Positions 47,101-56,559 of a stretch of 64,000 nucleotides of DNA are shown here, one piece after another (positions within the stretch are counted from its first letter, which is position 1; each line of letters opens with the position of its first letter). The stretch is from Symsagittifera roscoffensis. Its lineage: Eukaryota; Xenacoelomorpha; Acoela; Convolutidae. The notes under the pieces were generated by a model. That model was not told where the DNA came from. It searched no databases and saw nothing but the letters and a program-made list of their open reading frames with translations. The position numbers and the translations under genes were made by a program. The stretch covers positions 29,182,189 to 29,246,188 of the forward strand of contig NC_087064.1 of assembly GCF_963678635.1 (NCBI RefSeq), written 5' to 3'.

Positions 47101-47879
47101 TTTTAGGCACTTTTTGGAAATTTTTCACCAAAAAATTGCGTTTTTCGGCAGGCGCTTCCAAGGAGGTTTTAGAAAATAGTAAGGGTCCGTCATCCAAAAA
47201 TTAAGATCTCAAATTAGTATAAAGGGGAAATTTTTTGGGACGAATCCCTGAGGGAGGAGCGGATGCGCGCCCTCCCCCTAAATCCGCTACTGATTTAGAG
47301 CAAGATTTAGCATCTACTTCAAGAGACCCTTTGGGCGAATCAGAGTCTTACAGTGCTTGGTCCGAGCGCATAGCCAACGAGTACGCACGAAAGCAACGAC
47401 AAAAGAAGACGGCACACCAACCACCAAAGAGAAATCAACAGCCTAAACGACCTCAATTTCCGAGCTCAAGAGTACCACCGGCTTCTGCCTTGCTGACCAG
47501 AGCCAAAACGAGTTTTATTCCAAATTTTACCAGAATGTACATGAAATATCAGACGGCGATCGGGATTATGGAGTTGAAGCTTAAAAACAAGCAATTGGAT
47601 ATAAAAATTGAAAACATTCCGTTTCCCGGAGGAGAAAATCGTGCTTTGGACTCCAAGGTGATTGAAAGCTTCGTGGCAACTAAAACAGATCATAATATGG
47701 CATTGAAAACTTTAAAGCGAGAAAGAATTCGGTGGCATCCCGATAAATTTGCACAGACTTTTTCTTCACACTTCGAAATAACAGAAGTTCTTAAGTCTCG
47801 AGTTGTGGCTTTGTTTCAAAGCATCGATTTACTGTACAAGATACTATTAGCAAAACTTTCCGCAAATAAAACCAGTTGA
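16996..47879 (+). CDS. NFKBIL1: NFKBIL1-like ankyrin / J-like protein, 4 exons over 31 kb
   Basis: NFKBIL1 (IkBL) is a nuclear ankyrin-repeat protein linked to NF-kB signalling and mRNA processing. Proposed exons are 16996-17108, 17177-17346, 30433-30578 (or to 30584) and 47301-47879. Phases 2, 1 and 0 all join, giving about 335 residues; the human protein is 381. Exon 2 ends in an ankyrin repeat (KGDNILHVACKSAIVDN), exon 3 continues it, and exon 4 has SESYSAWSERIANEYARKQR, then ENIPFPGG and RIRWHPDKFAQTF, which match the SESFSAW, PWPCPGG and RWHPDRF landmarks of the family. The acidic segment that follows the ankyrins in vertebrates is not visible; it may be absent or in an exon I missed. 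The last exon is the surest part; joining all four rests on phase and order. Confidence 0.75.
17177..17346 (+). CDS. NFKBIL1: NFKBIL1 exon 2, ankyrin repeat
   Basis: The acceptor is TTTCCTAG at 17169-17176 and the donor, CAT|GTAAGT at 17347, is a near-perfect consensus. It carries GDNILHVAC, the typical start of an ankyrin helix pair. It ends in phase 1. The downstream 1.43-kb tandem array begins at base 17345, so the donor is part of the repeated unit. Confidence 0.7.
17345..23084 (+). repeat. Four tandem copies of a 1434-1436 bp unit
   Basis: Units are 17345-18780, 18781-20215, 20216-21649 and 21650-23084. Each starts ATGTAAGTAACGTGATAATG and ends GCTCCCAAATC. They differ mainly in T-run lengths. 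Linked base differences group units 1 and 2 (GGAACATT, AAGTTTTGGCC) against 3 and 4 (GGACCATT, AAGTTACGGCC). Each unit includes a tRNA-like segment (GGAGGTAACGAATATGCCTG..TGTTCGACCTG) and a 114-codon open frame that is repeated simply because the DNA is; I do not regard it as a gene. Confidence 0.95.
23360..24960 (+). repeat. Diverged ~800-bp tandem duplication
   Basis: Blocks GAGACGAAAAGTTTCATTGA, CTTTTCCTGCAGAAGC, CACGTACGTTCAGCTGTAGC, GGTGCGAAGCTCCGCTTCA and CAATTCAGTTCAAAAT occur in the same order from about 23370 and again about 802 bp later. The copies carry scattered substitutions and small indels. The family also appears near 1600-1790. Confidence 0.85.
24950..25400 (+). repeat. Degenerate T-rich low-complexity tract
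   Basis: The tract consists of irregular repeats of T-runs with CGATC, CTATC or CTGTC interruptions. Long Phe/Ser-rich open frames on the + strand here are a consequence of this composition and are not genes. Confidence 0.85.
25535..26775 (+). repeat. About nine degenerate tandem repeats, mean spacing ~150 bp
   Basis: A block of the form GTAGTTGGGTGCTGTCAGAG/TACTCTCAGGG..TTGCCTCCAA..GACTGCTCAAAT..TTTTCGAGATATGA recurs near 25543, 25690, 25846, 26012, 26112, 26293, 26431, 26595 and 26750. Spacing varies from about 100 to 180 bp. The copies are old and diverged. Confidence 0.85.
26855..27525. mobile_element. MITE-like element with long inverted arms
   Basis: The arm at about 26860-27050 is matched in reverse complement by about 27345-27520; shared blocks include TTTTGAGAAAAACGCG/CAAAATGGGTC, CCATTTTTG and GCGAAATT. 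Related single arms occur at about 39425-39600 and 46440-46640. No coding capacity is seen in the middle. Confidence 0.6.
27530..29395 (+). repeat. Repeat-derived intron DNA, including a relative of the 804-bp unit
   Basis: About 28360-28760 shares with 7280-8760 the blocks ACACAAGC.AAGCTTGTGT, AGTACAGCCAATGCTA and GGCATGTTAGTTG, with divergence. About 27640-27880 is a fainter relative of the same family. No gene is seen. Confidence 0.55.
29400..29650 (+). mobile_element. tRNA-derived SINE-like repeat
   Basis: At 29542-29605 there is an A-box-like TAGCATAGAGAT followed by an exact B-box GGTTCGAATCC (about 29587-29597), then GGCCAGGACTTCTTTTTTT. Upstream it has the ACAAGGGTGTTGCAACCGGG.ACTA module shared with copies at about 340, 17605 (and its tandem copies) and 31330. 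A related B-box-bearing copy is at 56085-56350. It fits a SINE with a pol III head. Confidence 0.6.
30433..30578 (+). CDS. NFKBIL1: NFKBIL1 exon 3 (candidate)
   Basis: The acceptor TTTTTTTTCTAG ends at 30432 and the exon enters in phase 1, as exon 2 requires. The product FDSLVRPLVRLLPHMLLVPN followed by KVGVKAVQLV aligns in length and pattern with the human segment after the second ankyrin (..FFLPLLSRCPSAMGIKNKDGETPGQIL). The 3' border is either AG|GCAAGT at 30579 (a GC-AG intron consensus) or AGT|GTAATT at 30585; both leave phase 0. Confidence 0.6.
31813..33867 (-). mobile_element. MULE (Mutator-like) DNA transposon relic
   Basis: A decayed transposase on the minus strand is bracketed by an exact 16-bp inverted repeat, CAGACAATTCAGCCAA at 31829-31844 and its reverse complement at 33840-33855. 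Outward of these, both ends have an A-rich GA(R)AAAAA stretch. I could not confirm a 9-10 bp target duplication. The ends are therefore approximate. Confidence 0.65.
31990..33290 (-). pseudogene. Broken MULE transposase
   Basis: Minus-strand fragments include IENTFIPLVYALLPNKT and a following aspartate region with FHLG-like FFSSTWAGQ (about 32492-32776). A C-terminal part (about 32007-32300) has DISH, then ERRANNALEARNGSFTKFVS, the family's 'NN.(V/L)E..H..F' signature. Frames are broken by several stops and shifts, so it cannot make a functional transposase. The N-terminal zinc-finger part is not recognisable. Confidence 0.65.
34196..34794 (+). pseudogene. ORF1 remnant of the non-LTR element
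   Basis: Two open segments in different frames. The first has AIIVKFVYFDVKDRIWARK, typical of the C-terminal domain of invertebrate ORF1 proteins (FP25-like). The second is a basic and polar tail ending at 34794. The N-terminal zinc finger usual for these proteins is missing by truncation. Confidence 0.55.
34861..35721 (+). pseudogene. AP endonuclease domain of the non-LTR element
   Basis: Endonuclease-exonuclease-phosphatase fold: LNVNVRSL near the start, VTETWL with the catalytic Glu, GGGVGLYI, VTVIYRQP, MGDF and a late DH (ADHFM). The frame stops at 35721 before the reverse transcriptase, indicating a shift; a linker continues in another frame to about 36028. Confidence 0.9.
36029..36904 (+). 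pseudogene. Reverse transcriptase of the non-LTR element
   Basis: RT motifs are in order: NYRPISLLSTLSKIFQK, NQYGFR, LLDLKKAFDTVNH (first catalytic Asp), GVPQGSVLGSLLFLIYINDL and LFADDT (catalytic Asp pair). The frame breaks at 36904; the thumb and C-terminal part resume at 36974-37417 in another frame and then again at about 37395-37661. Confidence 0.93.
37936..39782 (+). repeat. Repeat-derived intron DNA
   Basis: It contains a ~235-bp block (38322-38558) that recurs at 39877-40112 inside the LTR of the next element, a relative of the 804-bp unit (about 39000-39365) and a single arm related to 26855-27525 (39425-39600). No gene is seen. Confidence 0.65.
40368..42975 (+). pseudogene. BEL/Pao Gag remnants
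   Basis: An N-terminal segment (40368-40568), a charged coiled region in broken frames, a DUF1759-type Gag block with LSQFDGNALNWHQWFGQF (about 42175-42300) and a zinc-knuckle region with CLLCKENNALWSC (about 42810-42975) are visible. Frames change several times. Confidence 0.7.
43010..44110 (+). pseudogene. BEL/Pao protease and start of reverse transcriptase
   Basis: An aspartic-protease-like LCDGASTHSWVSASLARRL lies near 43200-43260. It is followed by a DYYHAVRPIEFLLGE block (from 43508) and an RT N-terminal block with RVWYLPHHPVINPNEPGK and LNGAAKFHG (about 43880-44100). The catalytic palm that normally follows is missing; the next recognisable sequence near 44190 belongs to the region after the palm. 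The RT core therefore appears deleted. Confidence 0.7.
44517..46067 (+). pseudogene. BEL/Pao integrase and DUF5641 remnants
   Basis: A zinc-binding region (HHEHFHQGLDLMR near 44930), integrase core pieces (TRAVHLEVV and FLSDNGTNFVGAEKEL, 45151-45381), an APHHGGSWKRLVRS block near 45445 and a DUF5641 tail with MGDLVWVIEPDSPRGYYLA (45645-46067) are visible. Stops interrupt the core. Confidence 0.85.
46107..46938 (+). other. Non-coding intron DNA
   Basis: About 46440-46640 is a relative of the inverted arms at 26855-27525 (ATTGACTAAGAAAAGCC, TTTGAGAAAAACGC, GTCCGGATAATTT). The remainder shows no feature I recognise. Confidence 0.5.
46939..47292 (-). mobile_element. Complete hAT-type MITE on the NFKBIL1 exon-4 acceptor
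   Basis: 354 bp, with ends TAGGAGCGGATCTAGG and CCTAAATCCGCTACTG, flanked by the exact 8-bp duplication ATTTAGAG (46931-46938 and 47293-47300). The internal order, with GACGAATCCCTGAGGG and a GC-rich hairpin near the right end, matches the copies at 12066, 58107, 58425 and 60495. No coding capacity of its own. Confidence 0.95.
47301..47879 (+). CDS. NFKBIL1: NFKBIL1 exon 4, conserved C-terminus
   Basis: This last exon has 192 codons plus a TGA stop. It contains SYSAWSERIANEYARK near its start, a basic Gln/Pro stretch, a helical TRMYMKYQTAIGIMELKLKN segment, and the C-terminal block with RIRWHPDKFAQTF. I chose the start at 47301 because the acceptor ending at 47300 is the only one there giving phase 0. 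That AG lies inside the 8-bp target duplication of the MITE at 46939-47292. The open frame runs back into the MITE, so a retained or alternative N-terminal extension is possible. Confidence 0.85.
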   Translation, partial: QDLASTSRDPLGESESYSAWSERIANEYARKQRQKKTAHQPPKRNQQPKRPQFPSSRVPPASALLTRAKTSFIPNFTRMYMKYQTAIGIMELKLKNKQLDIKIENIPFPGGENRALDSKVIESFVATKTDHNMALKTLKRERIRWHPDKFAQTFSSHFEITEVLKSRVVALFQSIDLLYKILLAKLSANKTS

Positions 47880-48966
47880 TATGATTGAAATATTTTGTAG
47901 TTAATTTTGTTTAGTTTTACCATTGCAATTAGCCAGCTTTATCAAGACTATTTGGAAGTTTTTCTCGTGCCTGTAGTAATGATGAGAATAGCCTATATCG
48001 TGGTGTTTCGACCACCACTTCAAGAGGATGACGGAACTATGGCGTAGCATGTTTTTTTCAGTCAATTCATAGCTTTCAAGAAATTTACTGGACAGTGATT
48101 TAAAAAAAATTGGGAATAATTTTGACCTTGAGACAGTGAATTGTAGTTGAAATTACAACCGAATTTTCAAAATTGTCAAAATAGCTCACCAAAATGATTG
48201 CGGGTTTTTAGAGGTCAGTTTTTTTTCAATATAACTTAAAGACCCCAGCCTCTAAACAATTTTCATTCAGCAACACCTGCCATGTAATTTTTCAATGGAA
48301 AAGAACACAAAAAAACGCCGGCAAAAAGGCAAACACGAAATTTTAAAGAACTATTTTGAATAACTTTCATCGTGAAGGTTAGAATGAATTATTTCAAAAA
48401 TTTAAGGCGTTGTCCGATAAATTTGTTAAAAGCTATAAACTGCCCCACAGAAAGCCTAGAGGGGGTCAAGTGTGCATCAATTTGAAACCTTTTTTTAAGT
48501 CGTGGCTGGATTTAAAAACACGGAGAGTTGCAGTGTCGAGCAAAATGGGTTTGAAATTTTATTCAGTTCAGACTCAAGCTTAGCAGAGACTCGCTGAAGA
48601 CTACGTTTTTACAACTCTCTTTTTAAATGTTTTGAGGTTAACACGTTCAAAATATGTTGAAATGTTTTTAGTAGTCGATGAACGTAGTTCAAATTAATCA
48701 CATAATGCGCGTTGTATGAAAATACATGTTTTATACAGAATTAACACATGTTTGGGGAGGACATTCTACGTAGGCCACATAGGGGAGAAGGTTGTAAGGT
48801 TGATCCAATATTTTTTATCTGTTTCTTTAACGGATATCTGTTGGCACCAATAAATGTCACCTTGCGCTCTAAGTGTTTATGAATTGTTTTTTTTTCGTGT
48901 TGCAGTAAATAGACTTTCTAATTTATAAATATTAATTTTGTTTAATAAGTAAATACGTTTCTCAAA

Positions 48967-51610
48967 TATGTCTTTAATTGCAGAAAACTTGAGAAAACAA
49001 TTGAGATTTTTGTTTTGACGTCTTCGCTCATCGAATAGATTGAACTATGGCGTTTAGGTTTTTTTGTTCATTTTCTGGAAACTTCATGTGATTGTTTCAG
49101 CCTTAGAAAAACTAGTTTGATTTTTTAATTTTCAAAAGAGAATAAGAAAAATACAAGTCAAAAAGGAATCAAGAATAAGAAAATCAGGCGATTTCTAAAC
49201 AGCTTTTTTTTGCCGTCACGACTTCAGTTTATTCAAGGACAAATCTCAGTTTTAGTTTTATGTTTGATGAAATAAAAGATACTATTGAGCCTAAATTTCT
49301 ATGGCTTTGAATGATTAAAAGTTCAAATGATAAAAACAGTACATATTCCTAGAAAATAAATCTAATGAAGTTGGAACTGTTTAATTCAAAAATTTGTTTT
49401 TTTTTAGCAAAAATTATCACGTTTCTTTTCAAAAATGTCTGGAAATTTTCAATATAACTGGAAATTTTCGAGCAGTTTTTTTCCGGCACCGAAAAAAATT
49501 TTTATGAAATTTTTCTAATCCAAATCACGATCAAATGTACTTTAATATGATACAAACTGGAGTCCCTACGAGGTTTTGTTTTGGTAGTGAACAATGCTAG
49601 AAAAGTCGACGTTAACCCGAATTTTTTGTATTTTTCGAGAGTATCACAATTTTGTCTTTGATATTTGTGATTATCAGCATACTGAAATGTTTTGAACAAG
49701 GCTTAAGAAAATTACCTCTAATTGCCCTTTTGTATTTGATGACGAATCTTTTCTATCATGATCACTGATTGTTCAGCGTAATTTTTTTTCCTTTATCACA
49801 ATTTGATGCGTTTTATAAAAAAAACTATATAAAGAGGTGTCACTTTTGGACGCTTGCAATTTCTAGCCCCTCAGTGGTCCAAAGATAGCCTGTTTGGGCT
49901 CTTTTTTTCTCATCGATTGACAATATCAGATAATCTAATTATTTTTTAAAAGTTACTGATATCGATTAATATAGTTTCGATCGACGATATGTCCTCATTA
50001 ATAAATAAAATCCTGCCTACGCAAACTACGAAATGTGTAATTTTGTTGCCGACTTGACGATAGGGTGGAAAATCTGAAATCAAATTTTTTTTAGATGTAT
50101 CAAAGGGTAGTCGAGAAGAGTCGTGATTTGTTTCTCATCTGAGCAGTTGTGTTTGCTAGCAAAACCATTTGTAAGCTTTTGGTCAGTTTTGAGACTTATT
50201 TGTCATTTTTTGGTAATCGCGTTCATTCTTATCAATCACTATTTTAGGTGCGTCCACTTGTCATTTAAGATTTGTTATTTTGCGGTAAGTATCAAAGTTG
50301 TTAAAAGTTTTGACGCTGAAACTTATGATGGTTAGAAAACGCAAACAAGAATCAAGCTGGTATGATGTGTTGGAAGAGTATACCTATTTTTTAATTTTTT
50401 GAAGGCATATAACACTCTTACCTGAATCTTGGCTTGTTTTCCGTGAAACTTTACATTAAAAAATTTTCTAAGTAAATGCGGCTCGCAAACCTTGACGGGT
50501 GTTGTCAAATTGCTTCTGCATGTCTAAACCAAAAGGTGATATCAGCCTCCAAAAAATTCGATTTTTGTAAAGTAACAAGAAGTTTGCTTGGCCATGCCGC
50601 ATGATCTTAGCAAGTTGTAATGTGCTGCTATGATGAACAAAAACAAATAGCTATTACTTTGAAATTTTCCGATAATATACTTCCATGGAATTTTTAGCTA
50701 ATTCTCAAATTATTTTTTATAAAGTTTTGTCTTTTTTTACGACTCTCAACAATGCCTTGACGCACACACAATATCAGCTTGCATGATAAAACTAAAAAGA
50801 AATATGCTTAATGATGCGATAAGCCATTTTAAGCATAATTTCTGGTGATTCCAAGGTATCTTAAAAAATTTTGAGATTTTCTTGCTGACGTTTGTAGGCT
50901 TTATGCATTCTCGAAAAGTGTCTTTATTTGTAGAAAACTCGAGACGGGAATTGAGGATTTTGTTCCGACGTCTTTGCTCTTCGATTAGCTTGAACTATGG
51001 AGTTAAGGTTTTTTCGTTCAATTTCTGGAAATTTCATATGACTTACAGCCTCAGAAAAAGTAGTCTGATTTTTTTAAATACTGAAAAATTGATTTTACTG
51101 CAGAACAAATCTTTTCATTTGACTGTTCAAAACTAGATCCTTCGATTTTCAATCTTCAGGCAGATCAATCTTCAACTTTTTAAATAAATATTTTAAAAAA
51201 TGTTTTAAAGAGACTGGCTATCCTTGATCATTTCAGAAATTACTTCGTCTTACCGATAGAAGTTTTTTTGAAAGTAATTTTGATTTGAAAAAATTCAAAA
51301 CAAAAGGTCAAAAGAGAATAAAACAATGAAAATCAGGCGATTCTAAACAGTTCTTTTTTTGCCGTCACAATTTTGAAACTTTGCACTTTCGGTTTATTTA
51401 ATGACAAGTTTCAACGTTAACTTTATGTTTGACGAAATAAAAGATACCATTGATCCTAAGTTCCAATAACAGCGAGTAATTAAAAGTAAAACAAAAAAGC
51501 CAGTACTATTATACAATTGTAAAACAGGGACTTTCCACAAACTAAATCTAAAAAAAAGAACGATCTTTTTCAAAAATTTTAATATTTAGCAAAAGTTATC
51601 GCTACGTTTC
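48967..51610 (+). repeat. Diverged direct duplication, copies ~1.95 kb apart
   Basis: Blocks CGTCTTCGCTC / CGTCTTTGCTC, TTGAACTATGG, AAATCAGGCGATT, TTTTTTTGCCGTCAC and TATGTTTGA.GAAATAAAAGATA occur in the same order in 48967-49430 and 50918-51610. The second copy holds extra sequence. Confidence 0.7.
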
Positions 51611-54600
51611 AGAAAGGCCGTCAAAGATGTGCTGGCCTTTTTCTAGAATGTTAAGAATTGTAAAAGTGAAAAACTACGGCCTAAAAGCAAGTCATCCGCT
51701 CGGTACTGTGAGTTCAGAAAAAAAGGTTGCGTGAAGTTTGGGCGCCCCGTGAACATACAATCAGTAAAAGTACAGAGCAAATTACTTAGTGTTATTCAGT
51801 ATGGCTTGATTTTTTGCGTGGTTCTAGAGTATACGCTTAAACCTATACTTGTGATTCTTAGTTTTATTTTTCCAAATCGGATGAAAGGTTTCAGAGATAT
51901 AAATTAGTTAATATGAAAAAAGCCGAAGAAATTTTCAACAGTAAAGAACCCATGATGGCAAGGCAGTGAAACAAAACTGCTGAAAGTATCTCGAGTGGAA
52001 CAGAATAAATGCCAAAGTTTTCTCGCGTTGTTTTTGTTTCAGCCGAAAAACTTGATCAAAAAATAATGCCAACAAATGTAAAAAAAAAAGACTGTTTAAG
52101 CAATGAGCTGTAAAGTCGACTATCTGATCTTTCCAAACTGGTGGAACCAGCTCTGAATTAGTGTTTATAAACCAATTATATTATTGATAAAACTATCTTT
52201 ATAAAATATTACTAACTAACCAATCATATTCCATCACTAACATTGACACTTATTTGTAAGTGCTGAAAGTACTTGTAGTTTCAGCACCAGAACATTTTGA
52301 ATAAATGTTAAACTACAGTTGTTCTCATTCTGAATAAACTCCAAGAACTAACCCGCAAAGTCCAGTATACACTAGATCTATTGAGACTAGGAGATATAAG
52401 AGTAAGATTAAGATTGGTATTAGACTAAGAAGTTGTACGAACCTATCCAGCCGAAATTAAAGTAGCGTGACAAACAGACGGTGTACCTTATCTGAAATTA
52501 CTCTATGTGTACAGTACCTCGTGCATAACTCACTGGTGCAATTTGTGGAATCACAAAAGCATTCAGCTGTTCTTTTTGTTTTACAAACTATGAGTGGTTT
52601 GACACAGAACACAAATGAATTTTTATAACGTGCAGTCAGTAAGAGCTCACCATGACCAACTCACTGTTTCAAATGACAGTCTGAGCAGCCTACTTGTCTT
52701 TTTGAGCTTAGACAGACGTGGTTCTCTGGTAGCGATCCTATCAATGTTTCAAACTAGAAGGTTAAAATAAAATTATTTTCACTAACCGTCATTAGCATCG
52801 ATCATATAATTGCTTCTGAGAATTTCTTTTTCAAACAGTAAACTGAACTGTCAGTGACCGTTTTAGTTTTCTTTTTCTTTTAAATTCTCAGGTTGAAAAT
52901 GCAAAATACGATTCAATTTATCTGTTTTTAAGTTACAAAATGCTGGAACTTGTTTAAATATTATCTTTTAACTGAAGATCGGTTGGACAAAATTGGAAAC
53001 GATGATACTAGTCTTTACATAACAAACTGACACGAAATTTAACTGAATAATTTTCAAAGTTTTGTTCACGAGAGAAAAATCACCATATTCTAAGAAATAG
53101 CGAAAATTAACAAATGATGAATAAACAAAGTTTTTTTTAATGTAAAAACTTCAGATAAAATAGCAGTATTTGCATCATGTAACAACAAGGGTTTGGCGTA
53201 TACGAGAGAATGGGCGCAGTTACTATGATAATATAATTATGATAATTAAAGAACTGTATAGAGTTTTTGATTAAAAGTTTGAACTATAAAACTTCAAGTT
53301 GTTAAGATGGGATGTGTAATACAACGCTTAAAATCAGGTGGTGGCTGAGCTTTTAGCGTTTTTATACTACATGCTCTAAAAAAGAGTGTTTTTCTGAATA
53401 AGTATTTTGGCGTCCATGAGTAGTTTTTTTTGAAAAACTTTGTTCACACTGTTAACTGAATTGGCGGCCCAAAAAAATTAATTTGAAAAAAAATACTACT
53501 TTGAGTTTCAAAGTAGTCTTTTATAAACTGGCTTGCGGTTCGTTCGTCCATCACTCCTAAAAGTTTTTTTCAAAACGGTATGCAGTGTGTTTATTCAGAC
53601 AAATATTTTAACGTTGGGTTAGCATGTATGCAAGGTGAACTACAAGGATCAGCACTGCGTTTTTTCTATATGTTTTTGATAAGCCGTCAGCGAGCCGCAT
53701 TTATGAACTTTTTTGCGGTTGATAATTTTTTTTTGCTCCGAGTTGGTCGGGTTTGCAATAATGAAGCTTTTTTTACAACTTTTGTTTTGTAAGTGCTTCT
53801 TTTGAGATACAGTGTGATTTTTATTTCAAACAGCTAGGAATACAGGTAAAAGTTTGGCTTAAATTTGAAAACCAGTTTGGTTGCATTTGGGTTTCTTCCG
53901 CTTTTATTAACATTTGGCTTTTTAGAGGTAGATTTTTATTCACAGCACCTGTTCTTGTAAAATTTTGGAACTTCTTGTTGGGATGTAAAAGCGTATCTTT
54001 AGTAATCTTTAAGAAAAACGCCAAATTGAATATGTTTTTACATCTTGCATGCATATGAAATCCAGATTTTTTCAATAATTACATCAGACTATTTTAAAGT
54101 AATTTAACGGAGATAGCCTTTTTAAGATTTTAAATTTGGATTCACTGAAAAATTTGACTATTTTGAAAACAAGAACAACAATAATGCAGATATGACAGCA
54201 AAAAGTTTCCCCTCGTATATTTATTTTTTTTGCAAATGCACGATATGACACTAGATAGTTTGAAACTGTTTCCATCAGCTAAAGGAACAATACAAAGTTA
54301 CAAAAAGATGTTTTCCCTATTTTTTAAACATGTCACTGATTTGACGGAGTTCGTTTTGAGTCGAGAAATCCAAGGCCGAAATGATTTTGCAATTTTTTTC
54401 TTGTATTGCCAGGTTCATGCATCGATTGGTTGTATAGCTTTTTCCGTTATAGGTAAGCAGGATTCATTAACTAATATTACCTGTATAGTTTTGTCCTAAC
54501 TAATTTTTAAGTGAAACTACGTTGTTGATCTACCACAATACAAACGTCATCTTGATACAAGTACAATAGTTGATTTTGTAGAATCAAATAGCATAAAATA

Positions 54601-56084
54601 TGGAGATCATTTTTTTGAAAAATAATTATTTACAAAGGCGCCTGACTTTTTCTTAGGGTTTCATCTATTTTTGAATATTGAATATTTGAATACTTTTTAT
54701 AAAGTTTCTTGAATATTGTTATAATTGACTCAAATTAATCATTTAGGTTTGAAAAATGTTCATAAATTATTTCAAAAATGAATTGAGAAATTTTTAAAGG
54801 CAAAAATATAAAGTTAATTTTATGATTGATCCCGTAGGAGAGCGAAACTGTACAATTTATCCGATGAAAGGATAATGTACAGGTTTTGATTGTATAGAAC
54901 CAAAAAAAGCATGCATTTAGAGAGAAAAAAGTTGAAATACTAGCATGTAGTTTGAATATGCCAATTGTAAAAATCAATTAAAGCAAGCTGTAGCTTTTTG
55001 AAAAAGTGCCACAAAATTGATTTTAAAAGATAACTTTATCATTGGTGATATAACTTAGCAATCTGAAATTGCAATCTGGTGGTCAGATCAGTTTTTTATA
55101 ATTTATGGGTTCTTACGTTTGATAAAAATTTCTTTTAGAATAAATTGTAGATAAAAAAGAAAATAGGACGATAGAACTTATTTAACAATGTACTGAAAAA
55201 ACTTACCTTCAGAAAAGCTGTTTATTTAGTTCTTTGTTGTTGCAGAAACGGCTATGAGTTGCGAAAAATAAATTCGCTCTACAAAATAGCTAAGGAAAGT
55301 GGTGAAAATGTTTTTTTTTGCGATGTTATGGATTGGCATTACGATGAACGCTACAGGGACGCACTTTTTATTCTGTGTTTTGTTCTTTTATTCTCTGTGA
55401 TCGTTCCAACAAAATTTTTAACTGGTTTAAAGACTTGTCTCTGAGTTCCAGATACCTAAAAATACCAAATTGTGCGCATATCCACTGCACAGTTTGGCTT
55501 CGTAATGAAAGGTGCAGTAAATCATGCTAGCACAAAATCTAAATTAATATTTTGTCAGCCAAGATTTTCTTCAAAGTTGAGCCAAGAACCTTTTGGATTT
55601 TTCAAAGATAACAAAGGTTGGTGGACATGGTCTGCAAAACATTGGAAAAATATCAATTAGTTTCTAAAATGACACAGGAGTGCTGAAATTTATTTACGCT
55701 TGCGATTAGCAAGCGTTGTCAAATCGGAATTTGGACCGTTTTTTTTCGGGTTAACAAATATAACTTTACAAAATCGCTGAATAATTTGTGCAGAATTCAA
55801 TCATTTATGCAGCAAACATGCTCAATTTCTCGAAAATTCAAAATTAATTACCGAGTAAGAAAATTAGTAAGCGGCTGCGGGACTACGCTTGAATCCGGTC
55901 AGCGCCTGTCTTTTTGAATCTTAACTATTTAGTTTCAAAATATGATCGGCCTATGGGTTATCTGCTTATGGTTTTTCGGCTTTGTTACCACATATTTTAA
56001 AATTTCGTGTGTGGTATAAAAAATTTTTATTGTAATTTAAACTGCTTTTTGATTTTTGATCTAATTTGAAATTCTTACACTTGC

Positions 56085-56350
56085 AAAAGTGAGTGTCTTG
56101 TAAGCGAGAACTAAACTTTTTTCCCCGTAAACAACTTTTCCTACACATTTGTAATTGATATTGATGTTGCTTTATTATCGAACCTTTGAAATTCCCAAGC
56201 CACATTGCAGGTGGGCTTCAGCTAATGCAGTTGCTTTTGAAACCAAATGTCACGAGTTTGATTCCCGGCCGGACCTAGTTTTTTCTCCAGGAAAAACTGG
56301 CTTGTCAGATTATATTTTGACGGCATATGTTTTGTCGGCATAATTGCCTC
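56085..56350 (+). mobile_element. tRNA-derived SINE-like repeat
   Basis: AGCTAATGCAGTTG (A-box-like) at about 56219-56232 and GAGTTTGATTCCCGGCC (B-box-like) at about 56252-56268 are followed by GGACCTAG and T-runs, then TGTCGGCATAATTG as in the 17.6-kb copies (TGTCGGCATAGTTG). The preceding CCGTAAACAACTTT module is also shared. Confidence 0.55.
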
Positions 56351-56559
56351 TCCACGGTTGTTTTACACTGCTGTAATCAGTTTTCATTGTAAGCTCAGGT
56401 GTCGTTGACTTAGTTTTGTTAACTTTAAAATTACTTTAGCTGACTGGTTTCCGATTGTTTTTTGCTTTGATATTTCATTTGACCTAAATTGTTTCAGCTC
56501 TTAATTTTTCGATTTTCGGTAAACTTATTTTGCATCGATATACGAATAAAAAAGTTTAT

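Larger units (their letters stand above)
47880..56559. other. About 8.7 kb of AT-rich DNA without a supportable gene
   Basis: Only short open frames occur here, of the size expected by chance in this composition. A diverged direct duplication lies at about 48967-49430 and 50918-51610. Two tRNA-like SINE pieces lie at about 55860-55985 and 56085-56350. I see nothing else I can name. Confidence 0.5.

Noticed and set aside
54230-54499. An 89-codon open stretch with a GTAAGC donor at 54453, possibly a membrane-protein exon
   Set aside because: The next candidate exon (from 55246) does not fit its phase, no family is recognised, and frames of this length are expected by chance in 10 kb of such DNA.
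55246-55444. Open stretch after TTGTTGCAG encoding a hydrophobic segment
   Set aside because: The acceptor is good but no compatible upstream exon or recognisable homology was found.
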